Source: Enchytraeus crypticus
Lineage: Eukaryota > Annelida > Clitellata > Enchytraeida > Enchytraeidae
Reading direction: 5' to 3'
Assembly (NCBI GenBank): GCA_905160935.1
Contig: CAJHZI010000893.1
Location: forward strand, 442,501 to 506,500
Length of the DNA stretch: 64,000 nucleotides
Program-made: the position numbers and the translations under genes
The notes under the pieces: generated by a model
Told to the model about the DNA's origin: nothing
Seen by the model: only the letters and a program-made list of their open reading frames with translations
Database searches by the model: none
Part shown: piece by piece, positions 13,001 to 23,116 of the stretch
How positions within the stretch are numbered: the first letter of the stretch is position 1
Layout of the letters: every line of letters starts with the position of its first letter

Positions 13001-14217
13001 ATTTGATTTAACTCAAAAAAGTCTTCTCATGACTATTGCAATAAAATAATGGTAAACCTAGTGGGCCAATGTTACAGTCGCTTTTATATTTACATCTAGC
13101 AAATGGTAGCAAGGATTTTCCCTACATATTTTGCTATTCATTTGTTAGACTTGAACAAGAAAGCTTGATGGTTGCATTTTTCATTTAATGGACTCAATTA
13201 TTACCAGTATTTGGGTTACTGCTAAATACTGCTGCTACATTCGATACAGTTAGACCTTCTCTAGTAATCCTTCATTTACTAATTTACTCTAGTCATACTT
13301 CATTTTATATAGACTTTATTTCACCAATACATGGTAGATTCAAACCAACAAAAAATAACAAATAAAGTAAACGAAAAGAGATAATACTTAGCATACATGT
13401 ACAGTTAAGCAGTGCAAACCGAGTAATTTGCAAGTGTCAAACAAAAACAAATCAACGTAATTATTCAGTGAAATATTCAGTATGTAACATTTTTACAACG
13501 TGGATCCAATTTTTTAATCATATTTTAGAAACAGAATCAACAGATGAAATTTTGATGAGATAGAACTGCATATCATTAAAAAAACAAATCAACGTATTGA
13601 TTTGTTTTTATTGATTTATAGATTTATAGTCCCAGTGTTGTGTTCGGGTTTTCCGTGTTGTGCTCGGGTGTGGTTAGACCACTAAAGAATAGGGCAACCG
13701 CAAACAATCTGCTAACTAAGGCAGGAGCAGAGGATGGCAAGGGGGACCCATCTCGCCATGATATATTTTCCATCAGGAATAAATGGTAATTAATCCATAA
13801 AACTGAGGAATGCAACGGAAATAGACATAGACTTTGTGAAGGGATTAACTTGTTGATCTAAGAAGTTCTCTTATGGAGCGATAAAGCAGACTTTGAGTAT
13901 GAAGATGTACTTTGAACCTGCCGCTTGGCAGTGCACTGAAGAAGAAGAAGATTTATAGATTTTCTGATCTGTTTTGCAGGTTTCTCAAGGCACCTCGTTC
14001 CATAGAGAAGGCAAAGAGAGGCGCCAAGCCCGGAGTTCCTCACAAGCGTAGACGACCTCTTGTGTCAAACATCACAAAGGTGGAACCTATGGACGTATCA
14101 CCCATGAGTCAATCAGTCTACGCAGATATTTGCTATATAACTAAAGAGGACGAAAATAAATATCACTCTAGTTTCCGAATCCTATCTCCGGATACTACTA
14201 ATGTTTCTATGATTTAA
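6685..14217 (+). CDS. Gene 1: ETV6/TEL-Yan-like ETS transcription factor, 3' part (4 exons)
   Basis: Four exons join in phase: 6685-7047, 9972-10064, 11384-11636 and 13980-14217 (stop TAA). Together they give about 315 codons. The two middle-to-last exons encode an ETS DNA-binding domain, recognised by LLWEFL, the helix-3 stretch MTYEKLSRALRYYYR and the C-terminal YRFLKAP. The family binds GGAA-core DNA in the nucleus. The RFLKAP ending resembles RFMKTP of human ETV6 and QFLRNP of Drosophila Yan, which are repressors acting downstream of RTK/MAPK signalling. A PNT domain is expected upstream, but no such exon is visible at 1-6680, so the gene is taken to be cut by the window edge. It lies 8.7 kb upstream of paralogous gene 2 on the same strand. 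ETS membership is certain; the ETV6/Yan assignment rests on motif likeness and on the paralogue's PNT domain. Confidence 0.87.
7048..9205 (+). other. Gene 1 intron sequence
   Basis: No exon seen. Contains a GA microsatellite at about 8206-8248. The short frames around it come from the simple repeat. Confidence 0.6.
9206..9453 (-). mobile_element. SINE family A copy
   Basis: Minus-strand tRNA-derived SINE. The B-box complement appears as GGGAATCGAACCC, and the conserved body reads GTCCGAGATTTT and AAATCCGTTAGGCAATTT. It lies inside a gene 1 intron, antisense to the gene. Confidence 0.82.
9730..9915. repeat. Irregular ATCGTATTGTATC repeats
   Basis: Loose 10-15-bp units around ATCGTATTGTATC, about a dozen degenerate copies. 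Intronic simple repeat. Confidence 0.5.
9972..10064 (+). CDS. Gene 1 exon: small linker
   Basis: A 93-nt phase 1-1 exon between an AATAG acceptor and a strong donor, GAAG|GTATGT. It encodes a Lys/Ser-rich linker ending VVHGE. It matches the 87-nt exon of gene 2 at 38247-38333 in position, phase and character (ending FDHGE). It was found by phase and synteny with the paralogue rather than by strong similarity. Confidence 0.72.
10065..11079 (+). other. Gene 1 intron sequence
   Basis: No exon, RNA or known repeat recognised before the minisatellite at 11080. Confidence 0.5.
11080..11373. repeat. ~60-bp minisatellite abutting the ETS exon acceptor
   Basis: Five to six degenerate units of about 45-62 bp around CAGTACAGCCTATGCGCAAA, followed by AAGTGTAAAATGATGTAAGT. 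The last unit runs straight into TTTCTAGCAG, the 3' splice site of the ETS exon at 11384. Confidence 0.85.
11384..11636 (+). CDS. Gene 1 exon: ETS domain, N-terminal three quarters
   Basis: Encodes LLWEFLVHLLDTG through the recognition helix KLSRALRYYYR to GKQLTY, ending in phase 2 at CTACAG|GTACCC. The two arginines of RALRYYYR are the canonical GGAA-contacting residues of the family. The acceptor (TTTCTAGCAG) directly follows the last unit of a minisatellite of about 60 bp. Confidence 0.93.
11705..11842 (-). mobile_element. SINE family B copy
   Basis: Reverse complement of the family: CTCACTCGAAAGCGATG-like body, CCCAGGATTTGAAC B-box complement, and CCACTGGCTCCAGCC head at the right end. 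Lies in the intron that splits the gene 1 ETS domain. Confidence 0.8.
12080..12205 (-). mobile_element. 3' end fragment of a LINE
   Basis: The reverse complement matches the last 110 bp or so of the LINE at 57160-58486: ATGTGGA.ATGAAGAGGAA, GGAGACGTTATATACCATG, then CTGCCAGTAGGCAGTGCACT and a GA-rich tail. A 5'-truncated insertion in the gene 1 intron. Confidence 0.75.
12206..13114 (+). other. Gene 1 intron sequence
   Basis: No exon recognised. Contains a 36-bp palindrome at 12543-12578, described under findings. Confidence 0.5.
13115..13315 (+). other. Intron segment conserved between genes 1 and 2
   Basis: Non-coding sequence nearly the same as 41590-41790 of gene 2: shared stretches include GATGGTTGCATTTTTCATTT / GGTGGTTGCATTTTTCATTT and GGACTCAATTATTACCAGTA. 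It stops where gene 1 carries an insertion of about 640 bp (13316-13950). Confidence 0.85.
13626..13945 (+). mobile_element. SINE family C copy
   Basis: Long SINE with head GTGCTCGGGTGTGGTTAGAC, middle ACTGAGGAATGCAACGG and GTGAAGGGATTAACTTGTTG, and tail GAACCTGCCGCTTGGCAGTG followed by GAA repeats. The tail matches the 3' end of the LINE at 57160-58486. Confidence 0.8.
13980..14217 (+). CDS. Gene 1 terminal exon: end of ETS domain and basic C-terminal tail
   Basis: Acceptor CTGTTTTGCAG. The codon split AG|G restores Arg, then FLKAPRSIEKAKRGAKPG and a basic patch HKRRRP, a plausible nuclear localisation signal. The divergent tail contains KVEPMDVSP and ends at TAA 14215-14217. The first 35 or so codons are identical in protein to the last exon of gene 2; the tails then diverge completely. 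An AATAAA lies near 14619. Confidence 0.92.
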
Positions 14218-14334
14218 CGTTCTAACTGAACTTTTATTATTGCTTGTTATCTACATATATGACACACGTAGTTGCTGTTGTGTAGATTTCTTTGTTTCCG
14301 CCTTCAAATCTCGGTTATTAGTGATTATGGCTCT

Positions 14335-14460
14335 TTGATAGTTCTTTGATAGCTCTTTGATAGCTCCTTGATAGCTCTTTGAAAGTACTTTGATTGCTTC
14401 TCGATAGCTCTTTGATAGCTCTTTGATAGCTCCTTGATAACCCTTTGATAGCACCATTGT
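14335..14460. repeat. 11-12-bp minisatellite (GATAGCTCTTT)
   Basis: About ten units of GATAGCTCTTT with variants, 120 bp past the stop codon of gene 1, so probably within its 3' untranslated region. Confidence 0.85.
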
Positions 14461-15635
14461 TGCTAGCACTGATTAAGAATAACCTTTCAACGCGCTGTGA
14501 TTGCTTATCTTTCAGAGATGTCAGCGGTGTTTAATAATATATTGTAGTAAATCATAAGGAAATGGTATCAATTCTACTTTAAATATGCATAGAGTCGTCA
14601 TCTCGTTCCTATACTTAATAAAGGGCTGTGAGTAGTATTTTAGAACTTTGTGTTGATAAAATCGTCTGTAATAAATATTCACTGCCGATCAATATAATGT
14701 GCGGATAGTCGCTCGAATTTGTAGTATTCCAACCCACGATCCCAAAACTTCTTATCAGAGCAGAACTGAATTTAAGCCGGGTTACCTAAGCAATCAGTAT
14801 TTACTATTGGCAGGAGTTGACCCAATCTATTCTTACAACGAAATGAATGATCTTTTATCTTAGAATGAGCATTGGCTGGTTTCATAATTATTCACATCAG
14901 AGGTGATGAGAATGATCTCACTTTTTAAGGCTACGAGTAGATTAAAAAGCTTTTGTTCGCATGCTATATTTACACAAGACAAATACTCAGATAAAATTAG
15001 CTAAGCTACCTCTTCTATGTACATATATATTGTATGTTATTTGATTCGTGCCTTAGAAATATGCATTTAAATTTTATTAATGTTTTTATGAGTTTTTAAA
15101 ATGTTTCAATCGTGCTTTCATTACTTGATATAATTGTTTTGCCAGTATACATGTATTTTGTCTTTCTCAGCGTGTCACCTAACGGCAAGTAAACGTATAA
15201 CAATGATTCGCTTATTCTTTGTATTTCTGTTAGCGTTTGGGTGAATCAAGAGTATAAAATACATACAGTTAGTGTATATATTTAAAATGATTTTTGAAAT
15301 ATGTTTAACGACTTTTTTCTTAGCATTATTTTATATCATAAGCTGCCAGAGGATTTCAATTCCATGGCATCAGAGGCAAGTGGGCTCTCAAATCAGCCGC
15401 CAACCGGTTATATCAAATGAAGTGGAGTAGCCAGAAATTTTTCCATGGGGTTACAGTGGCGTGACAGCTTAAAGTAATGCGGTGACTGTTTAAATGTAAG
15501 TTGATAAGCGTATGTAGACAATTAATTAAAATTGATTTGGACTGGGGGCAGCCCTCTTAGTTAGGGGGGGCAGCTGCGTCCCTGTACCCCTACTAATAGC
15601 GCTACTTATCAAAGGGGCAATCGTACGACAATCTT
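14461..15635. other. Intergenic DNA after gene 1
   Basis: AATAAA at about 14619 could serve gene 1. No other gene or repeat family recognised. Confidence 0.4.
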
Positions 15636-15639
15636 TCTC

Positions 15640-15835
15640 TCTCTTCAGTGCACTGCCAAGAGGCAGGTTCAAGGCACACATTCACACTGAAAGTCTGCTT
15701 TCTCGCTTCATAAGAGCACTCCTTAGATCAACAAGTAAATCCCTTCACAAAGTCTATGCCTTATCCATACCTTATGTAGCCTATAGCTTGGGAAAAGTAT
15801 GGCTTCTGAGGTGGTTTCCCGTTGTCTATCGTACG
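15640..15835 (-). mobile_element. SINE family C copy
   Basis: Reverse complement of the family: AGTGCACTGCCAAGAGGCAG tail side, then GATCAACAAGTAAATCCCTT and GAGGTGGTTTCCCGTTG. 5'-truncated. Confidence 0.8.
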
Positions 15836-16009
15836 GCAATATATTGCAATAAATCACAGCATATGAAAAAGGTGCCATAAATGTTAACTGTTTTTCAGAA
15901 AAATTAATATTGTGACATTTTAAAATTAACTAACCGTCTTTCTGAAATAATTTAAACTACTAAATAAATAAATAATTTTACATACTATGTTATATTTATA
16001 GGTCTATAG

Positions 16010-16057
<48 letters not shown>

Positions 16058-16083
16058 AATATAATTATATATATATATATATA

Positions 16084-16119
<36 letters not shown>

Positions 16120-16123
<4 letters not shown>

Positions 16124-16871
16124 CTGGGCAAAAAAAATAATCTCCTAGCGAAATCTCAATAACTTTAAGAAAACTCAAAATTTCTCTACGAAATTTACGA
16201 AGCTTCTAGAGGAGGAATTTCTGCGTATATCTAGCAAATTTGATGAAAATCTATTGAGCAAGAAAAATATTACTGCTTTTCTACGATAAAAGTGCAAAAT
16301 CAGTTATAACAAGGCTTTTTTTACCAAAAGTCTTATTAACTTGGACAAAACTCAAAATAGTTTTACAAAATTTTTGGGGATTCCAGAGGAGGAATTCTAC
16401 ACTTATCCTGCAAATTTGGTGAAAATATATTCAGAAGTAACAAAAATACAGCGTTTCTTCGAAAAAAATTTAAAAATCAATTTTAACAAGGCTTTTTTAA
16501 ACAAAAGTACTGGACATTTTCTTCAAAATTTAGGAATAATTTTAACATAAGAACGAATTTTAGGCATCTTATATTGGAGTAGCTAGCAATGTAGTGCAGG
16601 TTTAAACTCCACCACTTAAGTAAACGGCCTTTTCATGGTCGTTATTTTCTTTAAAAGGAACGACTGACATTTCAAAAAGTTTTGTTAAAATTGATTTTAG
16701 CACTTTTCTCGTAGAAATGCTGTAATTTCGTAACTAATGAAAATATTTTCATCAAATTTGCAGGATATACGCAGAAATTCCTCCCCTAGAAGCTCCGAAA
16801 ATTTCGTAGAGATATTTTGAGGTTTCTTAAAGTCATTGAGATTTCGCTAGGGGATTATTTTTTTGCCCCAG

Positions 16872-16875
<4 letters not shown>
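16120..16875. mobile_element. Tc1/mariner-like MITE, copy 2
   Basis: Same ends as the element at 930-1518 (CAGACTGGGCAAAAAAAATA and its complement) with TA flanks. It is longer because a module of about 180 bp containing GAGGAGGAATTTCTGCGTAT occurs twice in direct order (16160-16340 and 16345-16545) before the inverted arm. Confidence 0.85.
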
Positions 16876-16920
<45 letters not shown>

Positions 16921-16937
16921 GTAATTGTAATAAATGT

Positions 16938-17799
16938 AATTACCAATTACTAAAGGACTCATTGCTGTGACTCATTGGGGTGACCAATTTGTATCCATTT
17001 TGGAACATGGCCAGTTATGCAAGTTTCAGCAGAGTAACCCCCCATTTTTCATTGTACTGTAAATATAAATTATATTTTATTTTATTTTTATTTTGGTCCT
17101 GAAAAGGGCCGTAGTGGTTCAGAAAGAACCAGTTGTATCTGCTAGCATTGCTGACTATTCGATATGCTCTCCTCTCGCTGCTGCGCAGGACTGCAGTCGC
17201 TTTCGGAACGCTAGGACAGCCTTGTTGATTCCAGCTTAGGGCACTCTCTCCTAGAGCGATTGTAGCACTTCCTGCAGTTCTGTCTTGTGTTTAGGCTTTG
17301 GCTGGTGTTTCTGATAGAGATGCAGCATGGTTCCTCGTACATAGTAATCCAGAGGATTTAGATCGGAAGAGTTTGGAGGCCATTCATTCTTCTTAATGAA
17401 ATCCGGGTTTCTCTCGCTCATCCATTCCTGTGCATTACGAGATACATGAGCCGGAGCACCATTCTGCCGAAAGATGAAACCATTTGGTAGAAGAGCATAG
17501 CAAACATTAAACAGCTCCGGAAGCAAAGTATTGACGTAATACTGAGAGTTCACCCTTACCTTCTCGTCAACGAAGTGCTATCTGCCCCTACCGTTGTAGC
17601 AAACGGCATTTTTAGGTAAAATTGGGGGTTGCTCTGCTGAAACTTGCATAACTAGCCAATCTATGTACCCAAATGGATGGAAATTGGCCATCCCATCAGA
17701 AATTAGTCCTTTAGTAATTGGTGAAAATTTTATTGGACACTATTAACAGTAGCCTGAGATATTCAAACTTTGTACAGGTGTAATCTTTTTTTACTCACC

Positions 17800-17802
<3 letters not shown>
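16938..17802 (-). mobile_element. Tc1/mariner-superfamily element remnant
   Basis: Subterminal inverted repeats are visible: ACCAATTACTAAAGGACT and GTTATGCAAGTTTCAGCAGA at the left (16942-17030), and their complements at the right (17636-17725). The right end is CAGGGTGAGTAAAAAAAGAT (complement), flanked by TA. The left terminus is lost against a (TA)n tract. It carries the transposase remnant at 17251-17553. Confidence 0.82.
17251..17553 (-). pseudogene. Tc1/mariner transposase C-terminal fragment
   Basis: Encodes FIFRQNGAPAHVSRNAQEWM and WPPNSSDLNPLDYYV. The QDNAPxH and WPxxSPDLNPxDY motifs carry the second and third catalytic acidic residues of the superfamily. In this copy QDNAPAH has become RQNGAPAH, so Asp is replaced and the copy is probably inactive. 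The N-terminal DNA-binding part is missing. Confidence 0.85.
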
Positions 17803-17839
<37 letters not shown>

Positions 17840-17845
<6 letters not shown>

Positions 17846-17895
17846 AACCACAAAAAATATATAACCATAAATTAACATGCATTACAATACTAAAG

Positions 17896-17939
<44 letters not shown>

Positions 17940-18890
17940 AAAACATAGAGATTCAGTAAACGACACTAATCAAATATTCTGAAAACCATCTCAATGTCAA
18001 TATAAACAAGACTGGTAATGATATAAGTTTAGCTAAGAAATTTCAGGTTACTAACAAGGTAAGGATAACAAGTGAAAGGCGTTCCTTGGCTGATCATTTT
18101 ACTCCAATATCAAATTTTAACTAAATTTGAACGAAAATTCGAATTCTTGGCACCCCGACACTTTACGACGATAAGTAATTTTGAAGGGAATGCAGAATTT
18201 TAAATGGAGGGATTGAATTCCCTGACTTCTCAATTTACGACGGATATTGTATAACGTGAAATAGGAAGACAATAGAATGCAGCTGCATAGTAAATAAAAA
18301 GGCGGAACTATAATAATTGTACTTCCCCTTTCTGGTCAAAACAAGCATAGAAATACATAGAGGCCTCAGCTTATTACGGAAGTAGCCTCTGTTTAATCAG
18401 TAGCCTCATTGTTAGCGTACTTTTGTGGTATTTATTATAGTCATTAGTTCATACTCTAATATTAGCGCGTGACTATAGTAACATCCTTGATCATTTTGCT
18501 TTGTTATCAGTATATTCCTCTGTAGCTAATGGCGACTTATTAATAATTGTGGTTAGTAGTAATCCAATACGATACGATAAAGATTTGGCGTCCTACTCTT
18601 CACCCCATGAGAAAATCTATAGAGGAATGGACAAATGTACTTCCACATATATATATATATGTCAGGGTTCCCAGAATAGATTTGCAGAGTTAACTCAGAG
18701 TACATTTTATTCAGTCTCGGACCACAATAAGAGAATTAATTGAGCTCATTAATTGTATCAGCAGTCTTAAAGCCTTTAGCACCTGATCATAGCGCACTAA
18801 TTAAGATATGATTAACCATGGAAAGGATTAATAATAACCTGCCAGGAACCTGTAAAGCGGTCTCGAAAACCGGACACCGGCCATGACACC
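17840..18890. other. Intergenic DNA
   Basis: A (TA)n tract at 17899-17937, otherwise unassigned. No exon recognised. Confidence 0.4.
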
Positions 18891-18909
18891 GCTATAGAAA
18901 TTGTCGGAG

Positions 18910-18932
18910 GTTATTATTATTATTATTAGTAT

Positions 18933-18998
<66 letters not shown>
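18910..18998. repeat. TTA/CTA/ATA trinucleotide repeat
   Basis: Mixed trinucleotide tract (TTA)n-(CTA)n-(ATA)n-(TTA)n. The Ser/Asn/Ile homopolymer frames across it are not genes. It separates unknown DNA from the LINE 3' fragment. Confidence 0.9.
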
Positions 18999-18999
<1 letters not shown>

Positions 19000-19001
<2 letters not shown>

Positions 19002-19380
19002 CACTTCGTCCCGCTGATGCCAAACTTCTCTCTGTTCCAAACATGCTCACATCACCGGGCAGACGTTCATTCTCTGACGCAGCACCCACAATCTGGAACT
19101 CTTTACCTACTAATCTTAGCTCTTGTTATTCTCTTTAACTTTCTTTGGCAAGCCTTGATATAGGCCTATCTCTTCATAGCGTAGGCATACAGTATTCTAT
19201 CTAATCTGACCATTTTTCGATCAGCAGACCGACATTCATTTAGGAATTAGGAACTTCTCAGCACATTTCTTTTGCAGATTAGTTTGGGTGAACTGATCTG
19301 TAGTGATGTATGCTTGTGGGATGTCCCTGACATCATCCCTGGATGAGGCATAATAAACCTTTCCTATAATAATAATAATT
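19000..19380 (+). pseudogene. 3' end of a CR1/jockey-like LINE
   Basis: Translates as NMLTSPGRRSFSDAAPTIWNSLP, the conserved FSxAAPxxWNSLP end of many non-LTR reverse transcriptases (given here only as a recognised motif). A 3' untranslated part follows with GTTTGGGTGAACTGATCTGT and GTCCCTGACATCATCC, ending in an AAT repeat. Related 3' ends lie at 50050-50235 (-), 45718-45760 (+) and 55485-55550 (+). Confidence 0.7.
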
Positions 19381-19625
19381 ATTTATTTATTATTATTACT
19401 ACTACTATTACTATTAATATTAGTACTAATATTGTTATTATTATAATTATTATTTTTATTTTTATTACTTCAACTATTACTACTACTATTACTACTATAA
19501 GCCTAATAGAAACATTATAAATTATTGATAGTAATACCAATAATTATACTAATTATTTTTTATTATTATTTATTATTATTATTAATATTATTAACAAGTA
19601 CTACAAAAATTACAATAAAATATAA
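19381..19625. repeat. ATT/ACT-rich trinucleotide region
   Basis: Degenerate (ATT)n and (ACT)n tracts continuing from the LINE tail. No coding significance seen. Confidence 0.7.
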
Positions 19626-20005
19626 CAATAGCACTACATTAAGCCCAACAGCCATACGAATTCTGAGCCGTGAATTGTTAGATTTGTCAAATATTAGTCT
19701 GACAATAATCGGTATAATCTTAATATAGTCTTTATTAAGCTAACAATTGGCATTCCATTGTTTCACAGAAAATTGTGTAAAAACTTAAAACTCATCTTGT
19801 ATTGAATGTAATATCAGAAAATTTAGAATAAAATTTAATAATTTTACCCAGAATACTCCTCGACGCTTACAAGGCAATAACATCGATCAGGTACAAAAAT
19901 TCTATTGTCTTTGGGTGTCAATTTTTGTACACAAAAGGTTATTCTATGTGTTGTGTATTTAAAAAATACAATCAAAGACTCACTGGAATTTGATAGCTTT
20001 GGCCA

Positions 20006-20150
20006 CCGGCTGAAGCCAGTGGCGATATCGGTAAGTTATTCGACCGCGGATCAGTATGTGCGGGCTTCAAATCCTGGGCTCGCCCGTCTATGACATTGCT
20101 TTCGAGTGAGGAAACTGACGTTAACATTAGCTCTTTTAGCTTTATACTTG
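20006..20150 (+). mobile_element. SINE family B copy
   Basis: Nearly complete copy: GAAGCCAGTGGCGATATCGG head, GGGCTTCAAATCCTGGGCTC B box region, GCTTTCGAGTGAGGAAACTG body, ending TTAGCTCTTTTAGCTTTA. Confidence 0.85.
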
Positions 20151-20913
20151 TAGAGGGATACATAATAAAATATTAGCCACAATGGCATAACTATTAGAGT
20201 GTTCGATTCGGATGCATGAGGCCTGGGTTCAAGGAAAGTATTGGAAGAATAGAACCTACCAGTCGGCCGAATTTCATAGCAAATTTGATAACGAATTTTA
20301 ACAGCGAATTTCACAGCTAAACGAATACTACATGCGTTAAGAAGAAAAGCTCTAGGAAAGCTGATTTGCTCTGCCAAAACTTACAGCAACATTTACAATA
20401 TTCTATATATCCAGGAGCTCTGGTTATAGCTGCTAAACTTGTACAGTAGCAAGTGAATCTAATCGTATTGATAATTAGAAGAACCGCATTTTTAGCCAAA
20501 GATAAAAACCAATTCTCAAAAAGACCGACGCACGTTGGTTTCCACGTATTGTGTAAAAAATTCTTTTTTGAGAGCAATTTTGAACATGGAATAAACCTGA
20601 CGACTCGGAACTTAATAAATTATCTCGCATAATAGTCTAGTCAGGTGAGGCCAATGTTGTACGTGTACATGTATATAGGTATACAAGAAGTTTCATTTTT
20701 CAGTCAGCGAGCGGTTGCCTAACGTGTGTAGATAAGGCCCTATAGGCCTAAGACAGTCTAAATTCTTTGTGCACAAAAATATTTCAAAAACTAGCTATGG
20801 CGTAGAGACACATTGATAGTTTAAAAACATGTAGTATATAATGCAGTTAATAATTATTACTTTAAATTGCATTACGTAACTATTCATGCACATACATACT
20901 TGTATAGATATAT

Positions 20914-21122
20914 AAATGACAGATCCTTAGGTGAATTGAACTCTCATGGATTCGATTTCCATCCAAGCTGGTCTGAAAGTAAAATATCAGACATTCTCTG
21001 GACTGGTTACACGGAAAATGGACTAAATTGCAAACGGTTTTAAAATGTGGTATTAAAACCGATGGATATAAACTTAGTTTATATCCATCTTAGTTTAGAT
21101 CATTACACTATATTGCGTGTTC
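20914..21122 (+). mobile_element. SINE family A copy, 5'-truncated
   Basis: Begins at AAATGACAGATCC, after the A box, and carries TGGATTCGATTTCC (B box), CTGGACTGGTTACACGGAAA and GGTATTAAAACCGATGG. An internal palindrome, GATGGATATAAAC/GTTTATATCCATC, lies at about 21060-21088. Runs into ATGT repeats. Confidence 0.8.
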
Positions 21123-21129
21123 AATATTT

Positions 21130-21325
21130 ATGTATGTATGCATGTATGCATGTATGTATGCATGTTTGTATGTATGTATGTATGTATGTATGTATGTATG
21201 TATGTATGTATGTATGTATGTACGTATGTACGTATGTACGTATGAACGTATGTACGTATGTACGTGTGTACGTATGTATGCATGCATGCATGCATGCATG
21301 TATGTATGTATGCATGTATGTATTA
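21130..21325. repeat. (ATGT)n / (ACGT) tetranucleotide repeat
   Basis: Tetranucleotide tract of GTAT with CATG and CGTA variants. Cys/Tyr/Val/Met frames on both strands are artefacts of it. It forms the 3' tail of the SINE just upstream. Confidence 0.95.
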
Positions 21326-21824
21326 AAAGGCATGAAAGGGATCAATTCACTTCTGAATTGATCAATTGATCAATTCACTTTTGAATCTCTGTAATTCACA
21401 GTGGTCACATATGATTGTTATAACTTATATTAATATTTAATTAATAACATTATTTTTTAATTACTACAAAAATTATTGTTCATCGTAATAGTAGTTAATA
21501 TTAATCTATAGTTATTGTTTTTAGAGCTTAAGGAACTGATAATTATTATGGTGCTGATGATGAAAATGACGACGATGATTTTGGATGATGATAATAATGA
21601 TGATGTTAATTATCATCCTGACATTTTTCATTTATAGAAATATTGATTGATTAAATATTAAGTCTATAGTTTAAATTTGACAGAAATTGGATGTATGCAT
21701 TGCGATTAGATTGGCATTATAATATTGAGTTACTGAGCCACTGCAATTACTTTATGAAGGAAGAATAAATTAAGATTGAATTCAGTCCGCAGCAAAAGGA
21801 AGCACCTTAAATGTAAAATGTAAA

Positions 21825-22050
21825 CACGCATTTTAGTGAAATGATCAACTATGTCGATATCTAGCACTATTAGTACCACATGTTTAAACCGTTAGGCAAT
21901 TTAGTCCAGTTCCGTATAACCAATCCAGTGAATGCCCGAGATTTTACTCTCAGATCATTGCAGCTGGGATTCGAACCCACGAGAGTTCAATTCACCTCAG
22001 GATCTGTCATTTAAAATTTCATGACGTTGTCCGTACGCTATTGAGACATT
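21825..22050 (-). mobile_element. SINE family A copy
   Basis: Full-length reverse copy: GTGAAATGATCAACTATG, AATGCCCGAGATTTTACTCT, CTGGGATTCGAACCCACGAG, and GCTATTGAGACATT at the 5' end of the element. Confidence 0.85.
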
Positions 22051-22887
22051 ACCTTGTCTCTACTATACGCTTACCTGCTGAAGGACTATACTATTTTTCA
22101 TTAGATTACATTTAGACATGACTTCATTCCGTCATCATGGATATGCACTAGATCGAATGTGCCTGCTATGAAATACGTACCCGATGAATGTTAGCACAGA
22201 CACAGAAAGAAAAAAGATATAGCGAGAAGAGAGGGAGATAGGTAGATAGAAGTAGTTTAGTTTGTTTTTTATCAGAATAAAGTGACAACTACGTTACACT
22301 TCAGCTGCCTTACAAGCAGGATTAGCTTTTTAGAATACAATAGAGCGCAAGGTAGTGGCTGCATTGAGTAGCAAGGCACTGAAGGCACTACAGCATGAAA
22401 GCTTCTCTGTTGCCGCAGTGACGTCATGTAGGAAAGGTTTTCACAAGGCATAGCAAAAATTAGCGCTTATAAGAAAATTAGTAGCGAAGACTTGTGAAGT
22501 CATTTGCTCAATTATTAAATTCAGCGATTTATTGCTACTAGCTGAACTTAACTAAATGTAATAGTTTTAATGATTTTTCAACATATTAGTTTTACTCAGG
22601 CTGCAAATAATTATTGTTATTATTAAAGAATTTGTATTATTTTCTATATTATTTTTATTTGCTGTTGTTGACATTGCTGTTGTATTTATTTTTGTTGGTG
22701 CCGCCGTTATATTTATTATTATCTAGTATATTATGTCCGTAGGCTTAGTGAGCCAATACATAAAATGTAATTAAGCATAATTAAACTATGATATTCACAG
22801 GTCTCAGATAGTAGTAGCTTAGGCGCTCTTTTCATTAGAATTAATTTGTATACGAATTAAGTTCAGGACAGAAAGTTTAATACTGTT
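22051..22887. other. DNA upstream of gene 2
   Basis: Presumed 5' region or first intron of gene 2. No TATA box or initiator could be supported. GACATTGCTGTTG-type T/G-rich stretches near 22670. Confidence 0.35.
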
Positions 22888-23116
22888 ATGATTGAATCAA
22901 TCGGAATAATGCCAGCAATTCAAGACGGATTTCTGCTTCCTGTTAAACTCAATGACTCCAGAGTTCAGAAGCAGCTTTCTCCTTCCGAGATTTCTTCCAC
23001 TGGGAATGCAGGATCTTACGGATACGGATGTCAAAGACAGGAGGTTGAGGGTAAGGCTCAGTGGAGTGAAGTTCGATATGAAATAATGAACTTCAAGTAC
23101 TCCTCAACGACTCACG
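22888..23116 (+). CDS. Gene 2 first recognised exon
   Basis: An ATG-led frame of 76 codons ends at CACG|GTAAAA in phase 1, as the next exon requires. An in-frame stop lies about 30 nt upstream of the ATG, with a possible acceptor (TTCAG, about 22867) between them. It is therefore either the first coding exon or an internal exon entered at that acceptor. A second ATG occurs eight codons in. No known domain is seen. Confidence 0.6.

Noticed and set aside
18828..19089. Poly-Ile/Val and poly-Asn/Ser proteins
   Set aside because: Translations of the TTA/CTA/ATA trinucleotide tract.
21047..21369. Met-Tyr-Val-Cys repeat proteins on both strands
   Set aside because: Produced by the ATGT tetranucleotide tract following a SINE.
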